Positions 1-4,581 of a stretch of 6,078 nucleotides of DNA are shown piece by piece. The stretch covers positions 1 through 6,078 of the forward strand of contig DMCI01000129.1 in NCBI GenBank assembly GCA_003445835.1, written 5' to 3'. The position numbers were made by a program, and so were the translations under genes. The notes under the pieces were generated by a model. It saw nothing but the letters and a program-made list of their open reading frames with translations, made no database searches and was not told the origin of the DNA. The DNA is from Clostridiales bacterium (GTDB lineage: Bacteria; Bacillota; Clostridia; Christensenellales; CAG-1252). Each line of letters opens with the position of its first letter. The first letter of the stretch is position 1.

Positions 1-425
1 ATCTCCCTCGTGTCGCCCGCACGTTTGCCCTCAACAAAATCAAAGCGCGGGATCACCACGCGGTTTCCTTCCAAAAGCGACTCGATCGTAAAGGTCAAAA
101 GTTTTACGTCCATTGCGTTTAAGGAATCCATATCCAAAAGTCCGTTGGGCAAAACCTCGATCTTGTCACGATCGATGAAAAAGTCGTCTGTGGAAATGCG
201 GTGAACTTTTACGCCGCGGAACTCCAACCGATCCGCAAGAAGGTTTGCAAAAGTGGTCTTGCCGCTGGCGGATGGACCCGCGATCAAGATCATTTTTACG
301 GCTTTTTCCGCGTAAATTTTATCCGCGATCCTAATGACTTGCGAATCAAAATTATACTCGCTGTTGTAGATCAGCGAGGACAGATGTTTTTTTGCCAATG
401 CTTCCATATCAGACCAAACGATCAT
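1..425 (-). CDS. Uridine-kinase-like nucleoside kinase (partial, C-terminus outside window)
   Basis: Only the first 141 residues are present; the gene continues past the left edge. The protein has a P-loop GPSASGKTT at residues 50-58, a STDDFF segment at 79-84 matching the S-x-DDFY motif that carries the catalytic aspartate in uridine kinases, and an IPRFDF-x3-GKR segment at 125-134 matching the nucleoside-binding PxYDF region. Family knowledge: such P-loop kinases phosphorylate uridine or cytidine (or a related nucleoside) with ATP in the cytoplasm. The sequence resembles the kinase core of the roughly 550-residue clostridial 'nucleoside kinase', which carries TGS and ThrRS-like domains before the P-loop; here only 49 residues precede it. 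The ATG at 425 follows an AGAGGTGG SD site at 430-437, and an in-frame TAA at 447-449 rules out a longer N-terminus. The gene is divergent from deoC. Exact substrate is uncertain (uridine kinase, phosphoribulokinase-like or broader nucleoside kinase). Confidence 0.85.
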   Translation of the reverse strand, partial: MIVWSDMEALAKKHLSSLIYNSEYNFDSQVIRIADKIYAEKAVKMILIAGPSASGKTTFANLLADRLEFRGVKVHRISTDDFFIDRDKIEVLPNGLLDMDSLNAMDVKLLTFTIESLLEGNRVVIPRFDFVEGKRAGDTRE

Positions 426-443
426 CTTGCCACCTCTTTTGTT

Positions 444-472
444 ATTTTACCATTTTACGAAAAAAATGACAA
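444..472 (-). promoter_or_regulatory. Promoter of the nucleoside kinase gene
   Basis: Read on the minus strand: -35 TTGTCA (472-467), a 17-nt spacer, and -10 TAAAAT (449-444) preceded by TGG, an extended -10. The predicted transcription start is near 437-438, which leaves a leader of only about 12 nt that begins at the SD site. Hexamers and spacing are seen directly; activity is inferred. Confidence 0.7.
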
Positions 473-621
473 GCCCCCCTTCTTTTTATCCTATGTGAGA
501 AAAAGTCGGAAGTTGCCGATAATGATTTGACCGCTAATCATTTTGGGTGAAGTTTTGTGCGTGTTGCGTAGCAACTTCACCGCCGATAGGCAATTCATTA
601 TGCCCGCAAACGACGCTTTGA
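473..621. other. Divergent intergenic region with clustered inverted repeats
   Basis: No gene is supported between the kinase promoter and the deoC promoter. The stretch holds several short inverted repeats: TCGG/CCGA (506-519), AATGATT/AATCATT (521-527 and 536-542), GGTGAAGTT/AACTTCACC (546-554 and 573-581) with an internal GTTGC-GTA-GCAAC hairpin (563-575), and GGCA/TGCC (589-604). Both flanking genes point away from it, so none of these can be terminating a gene inside the window. An open frame from a TTG at 543 runs into deoC but overlaps this repeat and the deoC promoter, so it is not taken as coding. Confidence 0.5.
546..581. repeat. Perfect 9-bp inverted repeat with nested hairpin
   Basis: GGTGAAGTT at 546-554 is the exact reverse complement of AACTTCACC at 573-581, with an 18-nt interior. 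The right arm can instead pair within a nested hairpin, GTTGC (563-567) with GCAAC (571-575). No U-tract follows on either strand. It could be a copy of a dispersed palindromic repeat, or a regulatory element; the sequence alone does not decide. Confidence 0.5.
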
Positions 622-650
622 TTGACTTTTTACACCCCGAAAGGTATAAT
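622..650 (+). promoter_or_regulatory. Promoter of the deoC-dtd operon
   Basis: -35 TTGACT (622-627), exactly 17 nt of spacer, and a perfect -10 TATAAT (645-650). The predicted start is around 656-658, so the deoC leader is about 12 nt and begins almost at the GGAGG ribosome-binding site (659-663). This is the strongest promoter match in the window. No operator palindrome overlaps it. Confidence 0.8.
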
Positions 651-668
651 AAAAATTCGGAGGAAATT

Positions 669-1316
669 ATGACGCCTAAAGAAATCTTTTCAAAAGTTGA
701 CCACACCTTACTTTCCGTCACCGCAACGAAAGAGGAACTCATCTCCCTTGCCGAAGAAGCCATTCGAGCAGGCGCGGCATCCATCTGCGTGCCCCCTGCC
801 GCGGTATCCTTTTTGAAGCAAAAGTACGTCGACAAAGTACGCATCACGACGGTCATCGGCTTCCCCAACGGATACAACACCACCGCCGCCAAAGTCTTTG
901 AAACCGAAGACGCCGTCAAAAACGGCGCGGATGAAGTGGATATGGTCGTAAACGTCGGCAAAGTCAAAGAAAAGGACTACGACTACGTTTTGAACGAGAT
1001 CAAAGCTTTACGCGCGGCTTCTAAAGGAAAAATCTTAAAAGTCATCGTCGAGACCTGCCTTTTGACGGAGGAAGAAAAGATCGCTCTTTGCAAGACAGTC
1101 ACCGAAGCAAAAGCAGACTATATCAAAACGAGTACCGGATTCAGCAAAGCGGGAGCGCAACTTGAAGACGTCGTCTTATTCAAAAAGCACATCGGCGCAG
1201 GCGTCAAAATCAAGGCGGCGGGCGGCATCCGCACCTTGGAAGACGCGGAAAAATTCATTGCGGCGGGCGCGGACAGGATCGGCGCCAGCGCGGTCATCAA
1301 AGGATACTTAAAATGA
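669..1316 (+). CDS. deoC: Deoxyribose-phosphate aldolase
   Basis: Class I aldolase that cleaves 2-deoxy-D-ribose 5-phosphate to glyceraldehyde 3-phosphate and acetaldehyde in cytoplasmic deoxynucleoside catabolism. The 215-residue product is close to the usual 220 or so. Visible motifs are VDHTLL (10-15), ADEVDMV (87-93) with Asp91 at the position of E. coli Asp102, KVIVET (124-129), YIKTSTGF (151-158) with Lys153 as the Schiff-base lysine (E. coli Lys167), and IKAAGGIR (181-188) with Lys182 matching E. coli Lys201. All key residues are present, so it should be active. The ATG at 669 is chosen because GGAGG (659-663) lies 5 nt before it and the promoter ends at 650; the frame stays open back to a TTG at 543, but that would place the promoter inside the gene. 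The TGA stop (1314-1316) overlaps the dtd start in an ATGA. No deoR, deoA or other deo gene lies next to it here. Confidence 0.96.
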   Translation: MTPKEIFSKVDHTLLSVTATKEELISLAEEAIRAGAASICVPPAAVSFLKQKYVDKVRITTVIGFPNGYNTTAAKVFETEDAVKNGADEVDMVVNVGKVKEKDYDYVLNEIKALRAASKGKILKVIVETCLLTEEEKIALCKTVTEAKADYIKTSTGFSKAGAQLEDVVLFKKHIGAGVKIKAAGGIRTLEDAEKFIAAGADRIGASAVIKGYLK

Positions 1317-1753
1317 AACTGGTCGTACAACGAGTAAAAGAAACCACCCTTTCGGTGGACGGAAAGTTGATCTCCGAGATCAAAAAAGGGCTTGCCATCT
1401 ACGTAGGCGTAGCCGTCGGCGACACCGAAAAAGACGTTGATTACTTTGCGGAAAAAGTCGTAAAACTCCGCATTTTCGAGGATGAAAACGGTAAGATGAA
1501 TTTATCCGTCACCGATATCGGCGGCGAGATCCTTGCCATATCGCAATTCACACTGTTAGCGGACGTATCGCACGGCAACCGTCCCGGGTTTTCGGGCGCG
1601 GAAAGACCCGAACGCGCAAACGAACTGTACGAACGTTTTTGCGACAAGGTCGCATCCCTCGGCGTACCCTGCAAAAGAGGCGTCTTCGGCGCGGATATGA
1701 AGATCCAACAGTTGAACGACGGTCCCGTCACCATTATTTATAACGGCGAATAA
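1313..1753 (+). CDS. dtd: D-aminoacyl-tRNA deacylase
   Basis: Hydrolyses D-aminoacyl-tRNAs (classically D-Tyr-tRNA, and in this family also mischarged Gly-tRNA-Ala), freeing tRNA and preventing D-amino-acid misincorporation; acts as a cytoplasmic homodimer. At 146 residues it is full length for the family (about 145). It opens with the typical MKLVVQRV, has the active-site SQFTL at 77-81 with Thr80, and NDGPVT at 135-140 containing the Gly-cisPro pair (137-138) that reads substrate chirality. The start codon overlaps the deoC stop by 4 nt; an AAAGGA at 1299-1304 lies 8 nt upstream inside deoC, so translation is probably coupled. No promoter of its own is seen, so it should depend on the deoC promoter. 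The last four codons form the left arm of a terminator-like hairpin. Confidence 0.96.
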   Translation: MKLVVQRVKETTLSVDGKLISEIKKGLAIYVGVAVGDTEKDVDYFAEKVVKLRIFEDENGKMNLSVTDIGGEILAISQFTLLADVSHGNRPGFSGAERPERANELYERFCDKVASLGVPCKRGVFGADMKIQQLNDGPVTIIYNGE

Positions 1754-1788
1754 CGGCGCATCTGCTTCGCCGTTATATGTTTTTATTT
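1739..1788 (+). terminator. Terminator-like hairpin overlapping the dtd stop codon
   Basis: A 12-bp perfect stem pairs 1739-1750 with 1766-1777, followed by a U-rich GTTTTTATTT (1779-1788). The left arm is dtd coding sequence and the TAA stop lies at the start of the 15-nt loop. The octamer TAACGGCG occurs twice (1741-1748 and 1751-1758), and either copy can pair with CGCCGTTA (1768-1775), giving alternative 12-bp and 8-bp stems. Probably terminates deoC-dtd transcripts, with backup from the hairpin at 1823-1855. Confidence 0.6.
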
Positions 1789-1825
1789 GCCCTCACTCCG
1801 TCGCGTGGCGTGGGGTAAATAAAAA
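1780..1825. repeat. Imperfect palindrome in the convergent intergenic zone
   Basis: TTTATTTGCCC (1782-1792) pairs with GGGTAAATAAA (1813-1823) with one G-T wobble; the outer stem extends two A-T pairs to 1780 and 1825. Shorter CAC/GTG pairing continues inside. It sits between the dtd terminator and the bidirectional terminator. It may be a third terminator stem or a dispersed palindromic repeat; neither is proven. Confidence 0.45.
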
Positions 1826-1855
1826 AGGGTGCTTACTCAACGCAAGCACCCTTTT
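1823..1855. terminator. Bidirectional intrinsic terminator between dtd and the COG0523 gene
   Basis: AAAAGGGTGCTT (1823-1834) and AAGCACCCTTTT (1844-1855) form a perfect 12-bp stem with a 9-nt loop. On the plus strand the T-run lies in the right arm (CTTTTCTATT); on the minus strand the complement of the A-run at 1821-1826 gives TTTTTT followed by ATTTA. It begins 15 bp past the stop of the minus-strand COG0523 gene and lies after dtd, so it serves both converging units. Confidence 0.88.
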
Positions 1856-1869
1856 CTATTCTTTCAAGG

Positions 1870-2997
1870 TCAGTCCTTTAACAGGGAATCCAGTTCCGCT
1901 TCAATGGCGGCGCGGTCCATCCCCTTGCCGATAAAGACGAGCTTGATCATCTTATCACCGAACTTGGGGTCCCACTCGGCGGCAACTTCGGGCGCCATCA
2001 AGAGGATCTCTTGTTGTTCCTGACGAGAAAGGGACGCCACCCACGGACCTGCGTTGACCAGGCTCTTTTGGCTGCCTGCCTGCTCAAACATATACATATT
2101 GGCGCTATCGCGGGAAATCCACGCCACGCCCTTGGCGCGAATGACGGTCTTGGGGAAGTTGTTGTTTGCCCAGTCGATAAACTTTTTGGTATCGAACTGC
2201 GCCCTGCGCTTATACACGAAAGTGGAGATGTTGTACTCCAAAACTTCGCCTTCGGGCTCCTCTTCCTCCTCAAGTTCCTCCAAACCTTTGATCCAAGCTG
2301 CGGAACGGGACGCCGTTTCAAAGTCAAAGGCGCCGGTGCCGAGAATCTTGTCAAGAGCGACTTCGCCCTTCACCGCCTCGATGATCTCCGCTTCGGGTTG
2401 GAGGGCACGGATGACCGCTTCCACTTCCTTGAGCTTATCCTTATCAACAAGATCGGTCTTGTTGACGATGATCTTGTTGCAGAACTCGATCTGTTGAATG
2501 ATCAAATTTTCAATATCGTCGTCCTCGATGTTCTCCTTCATCAGTTCCTTACCGTCACCGAATTCCTCCGAAAGACGAAAAGCGTCCACGACGGATACGA
2601 CGTTGTCCAAAACGACGGTTTTGTCGCAACGTTTGGTGTTCTCGTGCAAATACTCGATGGTCTGCACGATAGGCACGGGCTCACAGATACCGCTTGCCTC
2701 GATCAAGATATAATCGAATTTGTCGGACATGACGAGTTCCCCGATCTGCTTGATAAGGTCCTCTTTGAGGGTACAGCAGATACAGCCGTTTTGAAGCGGC
2801 ACGAGACTGGCGTCCTTTTCCTGCACGACGCCGCCCGCGGCAAGCAAACTTGCGTCGATGTTGACCTCGCCGATATCGTTAACGATGACGGCTACGTGAT
2901 ACCCTTTTTGGTTGTTCAAAACGTGATTCAAAAGAGTCGTTTTACCTGCCCCGAGGTACCCGGTAAGCAGGGTGATAGGCACTACTTTTTGTTGCAT
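1870..2997 (-). CDS. COG0523/CobW-family GTP-binding metal-handling protein
   Basis: P-loop GTPase of the G3E family (CobW, YjiA, YeiR, ZNG1 relatives), whose members act as metallochaperones or metal-insertion factors, often for zinc or cobalt. The 375-residue product has Walker A GYLGAGKTT (13-21), the family's metal-binding GCICC (71-75), IEASGICEP (99-107, switch II/Walker B region), a VNKTD base-specificity motif (178-182) and a C-terminal CobW_C-type domain from about residue 255. The linker contains a Glu-rich run (LEELEEEEEPEGE, 239-251) and there is no His-rich loop. The ATG at 2997 has AGGAG (3004-3008) 6 nt upstream and its own promoter. It lies downstream of a MATE gene on the same strand with only a 64-bp gap, so readthrough is possible. 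No cobalamin biosynthesis or metal-transport genes are nearby to identify the metal, so cobW proper is not claimed. Confidence 0.92.
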   Translation of the reverse strand: MQQKVVPITLLTGYLGAGKTTLLNHVLNNQKGYHVAVIVNDIGEVNIDASLLAAGGVVQEKDASLVPLQNGCICCTLKEDLIKQIGELVMSDKFDYILIEASGICEPVPIVQTIEYLHENTKRCDKTVVLDNVVSVVDAFRLSEEFGDGKELMKENIEDDDIENLIIQQIEFCNKIIVNKTDLVDKDKLKEVEAVIRALQPEAEIIEAVKGEVALDKILGTGAFDFETASRSAAWIKGLEELEEEEEPEGEVLEYNISTFVYKRRAQFDTKKFIDWANNNFPKTVIRAKGVAWISRDSANMYMFEQAGSQKSLVNAGPWVASLSRQEQQEILLMAPEVAAEWDPKFGDKMIKLVFIGKGMDRAAIEAELDSLLKD

Positions 2998-3029
2998 ATT
3001 CTTCTCCTTTTTCTGTCTTGATGACTTTT

Positions 3030-3058
3030 ATTATACCGCTTGTAAGCGGTTTTGTAAA
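3030..3058 (-). promoter_or_regulatory. Promoter of the COG0523 gene with palindrome in its spacer
   Basis: On the minus strand: -35 TTTACA (3058-3053), a 17-nt spacer, and -10 TATAAT (3035-3030). The inverted repeat ACCGCTT-GT-AAGCGGT (3035-3050, plus strand) fills nearly the whole spacer and touches the first base of the -10. That placement is typical of a repressor or a MerR-type activator site. It does not look like a terminator for the MATE gene, because the minus-strand bases after it (ATAATAAAAG) are not U-rich. Confidence 0.65.
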
Positions 3059-3061
3059 ACG

Positions 3062-4432
3062 TTATTCGTCCGTCAGCAAACTTTCGCCGCTTTCCCCTTC
3101 GCTTTTACGCTTTTTGCTGACGCGTCGGAACACCAACAGGATCATCACGAGGTCGATCGCAAAGTTAATGATCCAACTGATGGGGTACGAAAGCCACAAC
3201 GAGCGCGGTTCACGGTACGCCTTAAAGAACACAAAGACCCACACGATGCGGTAAACGCACACCGAAACGAAACTTGCGACGGTGGGCATCACGGAGTAAT
3301 TCATCCCGCGCATACAACCGACCAATACTTCCACGACGCCGCACACGAAGTAGAAAGGCAAGATCACCATCATCCTTTGCCCCGCCACTCGGATGACTTC
3401 CTCGTCACCGGTGTAGATCCCCGCAAGTTGATGGCGCAAAAGCATAAACAAACCGCCGAGCAAAATGCCGACGATCGCTTCGATCAAACAGCAATCCCAC
3501 ATCACGCGTTTGATGCGTTTGTATTTGCCCGCGCCGTAGTTCTGCCCCGAAAAAGTGCTTGCCGTGCCCGCGACCGCGTTCATTGAAGTATAGACGAACG
3601 CCTCGATGGAAATACCCGTCGCGTTGCCCGCGATCACCGCCGCGCTGAAGGTGTTGACGGCGGATTGAATGATGATGTTGGCAATGGAAAAGAAGGAAGA
3701 AAGGATCCCCGACGGAAGCCCGATGCGGATGATATGCTTCAGTTCTTCCTTATGGAAACGCAGCTTTTTGAAAACAAGTTTGAGTTCCCCCTTTTCTCTC
3801 AAAAGCGCCACAACAATGAGGATCGCGGAGATGTACTGCGAAACGATGGTAGCCACCGCAACGCCTGCGACGTCCATTTTGACGGGCACAACCAAAATGA
3901 TGTTCAAAACGACGTTGATCACTCCCGCAACGGTCAGATAAAACAACGGACGGCGGGTATCCCCTTTTGCGCGAAGAAGCGCCGCGCCGAAGTTGTACAC
4001 GATATTTGCCGGCGCGCCGAAAAAGTAAATGAACAAATAGATATACGCCTTGTCGATGACTTCGGGGTTTGCCTGCATCCAAATAAGAAACTGCCTTGCG
4101 CCCACCGTGCCGACGATCATTACCACGACGCCGATCACCAAAGCAAGAAGCATAGCGGTATGCACGGTGCGTTCCGCCTTTTCACGATTGCCTTCCCCAA
4201 GCGCCTGCGCCATCACGACGTTGACGCCCAAAGAAACGCCGATCGCCACGTTGACGAAAAGATTGATCAAAGAGTTATTGGAGCTGACCGCCGCAAGGGA
4301 GATCACGCGGGTTTCGGAAAAGTTGCCGATCACGACGAGGTCAACGGCGTTGAACAAAAGTTGCAAAACACCCGAAAGCACGAGAGGAATGGCAAAAGCA
4401 AGCAGATTGGGAAACAACCTGCCCGTCGTCAT
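3062..4432 (-). CDS. MATE-family multidrug/cation efflux transporter
   Basis: Integral inner-membrane antiporter of the MatE family (NorM/DinF/MepA-like), expected to export drugs or other organic cations using a Na+ or H+ gradient. The 456-residue protein has the usual 12 hydrophobic segments in two pseudo-symmetric halves. Each half shows a related loop: AQALGEGNREKA (residues 75-86) against SGQNYGAGKYKR, and LRAKGDTRRP (153-162) against MRGMNYSVMP. It ends in a charged cytoplasmic tail (SKKRKSEGESGES). The start chosen is the ATG at 4432, because AAGGG (4439-4443) lies 6 nt before it, the product then begins MTTGRLFPNLLAFAIPLVL as most family members do, and the promoter predicts transcription starting near 4468. 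An upstream in-frame ATG at 4465 would add 11 residues but has no SD and almost no leader. It is divergent from rlmI and upstream of the COG0523 gene. Substrate cannot be told from the sequence. Confidence 0.93.
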   Translation of the reverse strand: MTTGRLFPNLLAFAIPLVLSGVLQLLFNAVDLVVIGNFSETRVISLAAVSSNNSLINLFVNVAIGVSLGVNVVMAQALGEGNREKAERTVHTAMLLALVIGVVVMIVGTVGARQFLIWMQANPEVIDKAYIYLFIYFFGAPANIVYNFGAALLRAKGDTRRPLFYLTVAGVINVVLNIILVVPVKMDVAGVAVATIVSQYISAILIVVALLREKGELKLVFKKLRFHKEELKHIIRIGLPSGILSSFFSIANIIIQSAVNTFSAAVIAGNATGISIEAFVYTSMNAVAGTASTFSGQNYGAGKYKRIKRVMWDCCLIEAIVGILLGGLFMLLRHQLAGIYTGDEEVIRVAGQRMMVILPFYFVCGVVEVLVGCMRGMNYSVMPTVASFVSVCVYRIVWVFVFFKAYREPRSLWLSYPISWIINFAIDLVMILLVFRRVSKKRKSEGESGESLLTDE

Positions 4433-4438
4433 ATCCAT

Positions 4439-4443
4439 CCCTT
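4439..4443 (-). promoter_or_regulatory. Shine-Dalgarno site deciding the MATE start
   Basis: The minus strand reads AAAAAAGGG ending at 4439. It is 6 nt from the ATG at 4432, directly abuts the ATG at 4438, and lies downstream of the ATG at 4465. Only the 4432 start has normal spacing. Confidence 0.6.
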
Positions 4444-4468
4444 TTTTCGCCGACAAAAATCTCATAAC

Positions 4469-4488
4469 GAAGTTATTTTAATAACTTC
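4469..4488. promoter_or_regulatory. Candidate operator: 20-bp palindrome over the MATE -10 box
   Basis: GAAGTTATT (4469-4477) and AATAACTTC (4480-4488) are perfect reverse complements around a 2-bp TT centre. The palindrome contains the whole MATE -10 (4475-4480) and reaches to about the predicted transcription start. Size, symmetry and position suit a dimeric repressor of the MarR or TetR type, which commonly control efflux pumps. No such regulator gene lies in the window. Confidence 0.55.
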
Positions 4489-4504
4489 TTTTGGGTAAAG
4501 TCAA
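4475..4504 (-). promoter_or_regulatory. Promoter of the MATE transporter gene
   Basis: On the minus strand: -35 TTGACT (4504-4499), an 18-nt spacer, and -10 TAAAAT (4480-4475). Predicted start is near 4468, giving a leader of about 36 nt to the ATG at 4432. The -10 is embedded in the 4469-4488 palindrome. Confidence 0.65.
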
Positions 4505-4523
4505 TTCAAGAAAGCCGATTTTA

Positions 4524-4552
4524 TTGATTTGGCGCAAAAAAAATGATACTAT
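4524..4552 (+). promoter_or_regulatory. Promoter of rlmI
   Basis: -35 TTGATT (4524-4529), a 17-nt spacer, and -10 TACTAT (4547-4552) preceded by TGA (4544-4546), giving an extended -10. Predicted start is near 4559, so the leader is about 23 nt. Its -35 is separated by 19 bp from the -35 of the divergent MATE promoter. Confidence 0.65.
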
Positions 4553-4570
4553 TAAGCAAGAATTCCGACA

Positions 4571-4575
4571 AGGAG
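4571..4575 (+). promoter_or_regulatory. Shine-Dalgarno site deciding the rlmI start
   Basis: AGGAG lies 6 nt before the ATG at 4582. An in-frame ATG at 4543 would overlap the extended -10 and lie upstream of the predicted transcript, so it is rejected as the start. Confidence 0.8.
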
Positions 4576-4581
4576 CAAACT

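Noticed and set aside
543..668. N-terminal extension of deoC from a TTG at 543 (42 extra residues)
   Set aside because: It would contain the operon promoter and the inverted repeat, has no SD, and lengthens DeoC beyond the family norm; the ATG at 669 has GGAGG at correct spacing and starts just before the conserved VDHTLL.
426..668. Riboswitch or structured leader upstream of deoC or the kinase
   Set aside because: Predicted transcripts begin only about 12 nt before each start codon, so the repeats between the promoters would not be in either mRNA, and no known riboswitch core is visible.
2011..3021. Long open frame (336 codons) on the plus strand opposite the COG0523 gene
   Set aside because: It lies antisense to a gene with intact GTPase motifs, shows no recognisable domain, and has a composition expected of a reverse-strand shadow.
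3035..3050. Palindrome as a terminator for the MATE gene
   Set aside because: The minus-strand sequence after the stem is ATAATAAAAG without a U-tract, while the position inside a promoter spacer fits an operator better.
1870..4432. MATE and COG0523 genes as a dedicated metal-efflux module
   Set aside because: They share strand and a 64-bp gap, but each has its own promoter with different palindromes, and MATE proteins typically export organic cations rather than metals; a functional link is not supported by the sequence.
3665..4498. Open frame (277 codons) on the plus strand opposite the MATE gene
   Set aside because: Its product is rich in His, Asp, Asn and Arg, as expected from reading hydrophobic membrane codons backwards; there is no SD and no family resemblance.
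4543..4581. Earlier in-frame ATG for rlmI
   Set aside because: It overlaps the extended -10 box and lies before the predicted transcription start; the ATG at 4582 has a proper AGGAG.
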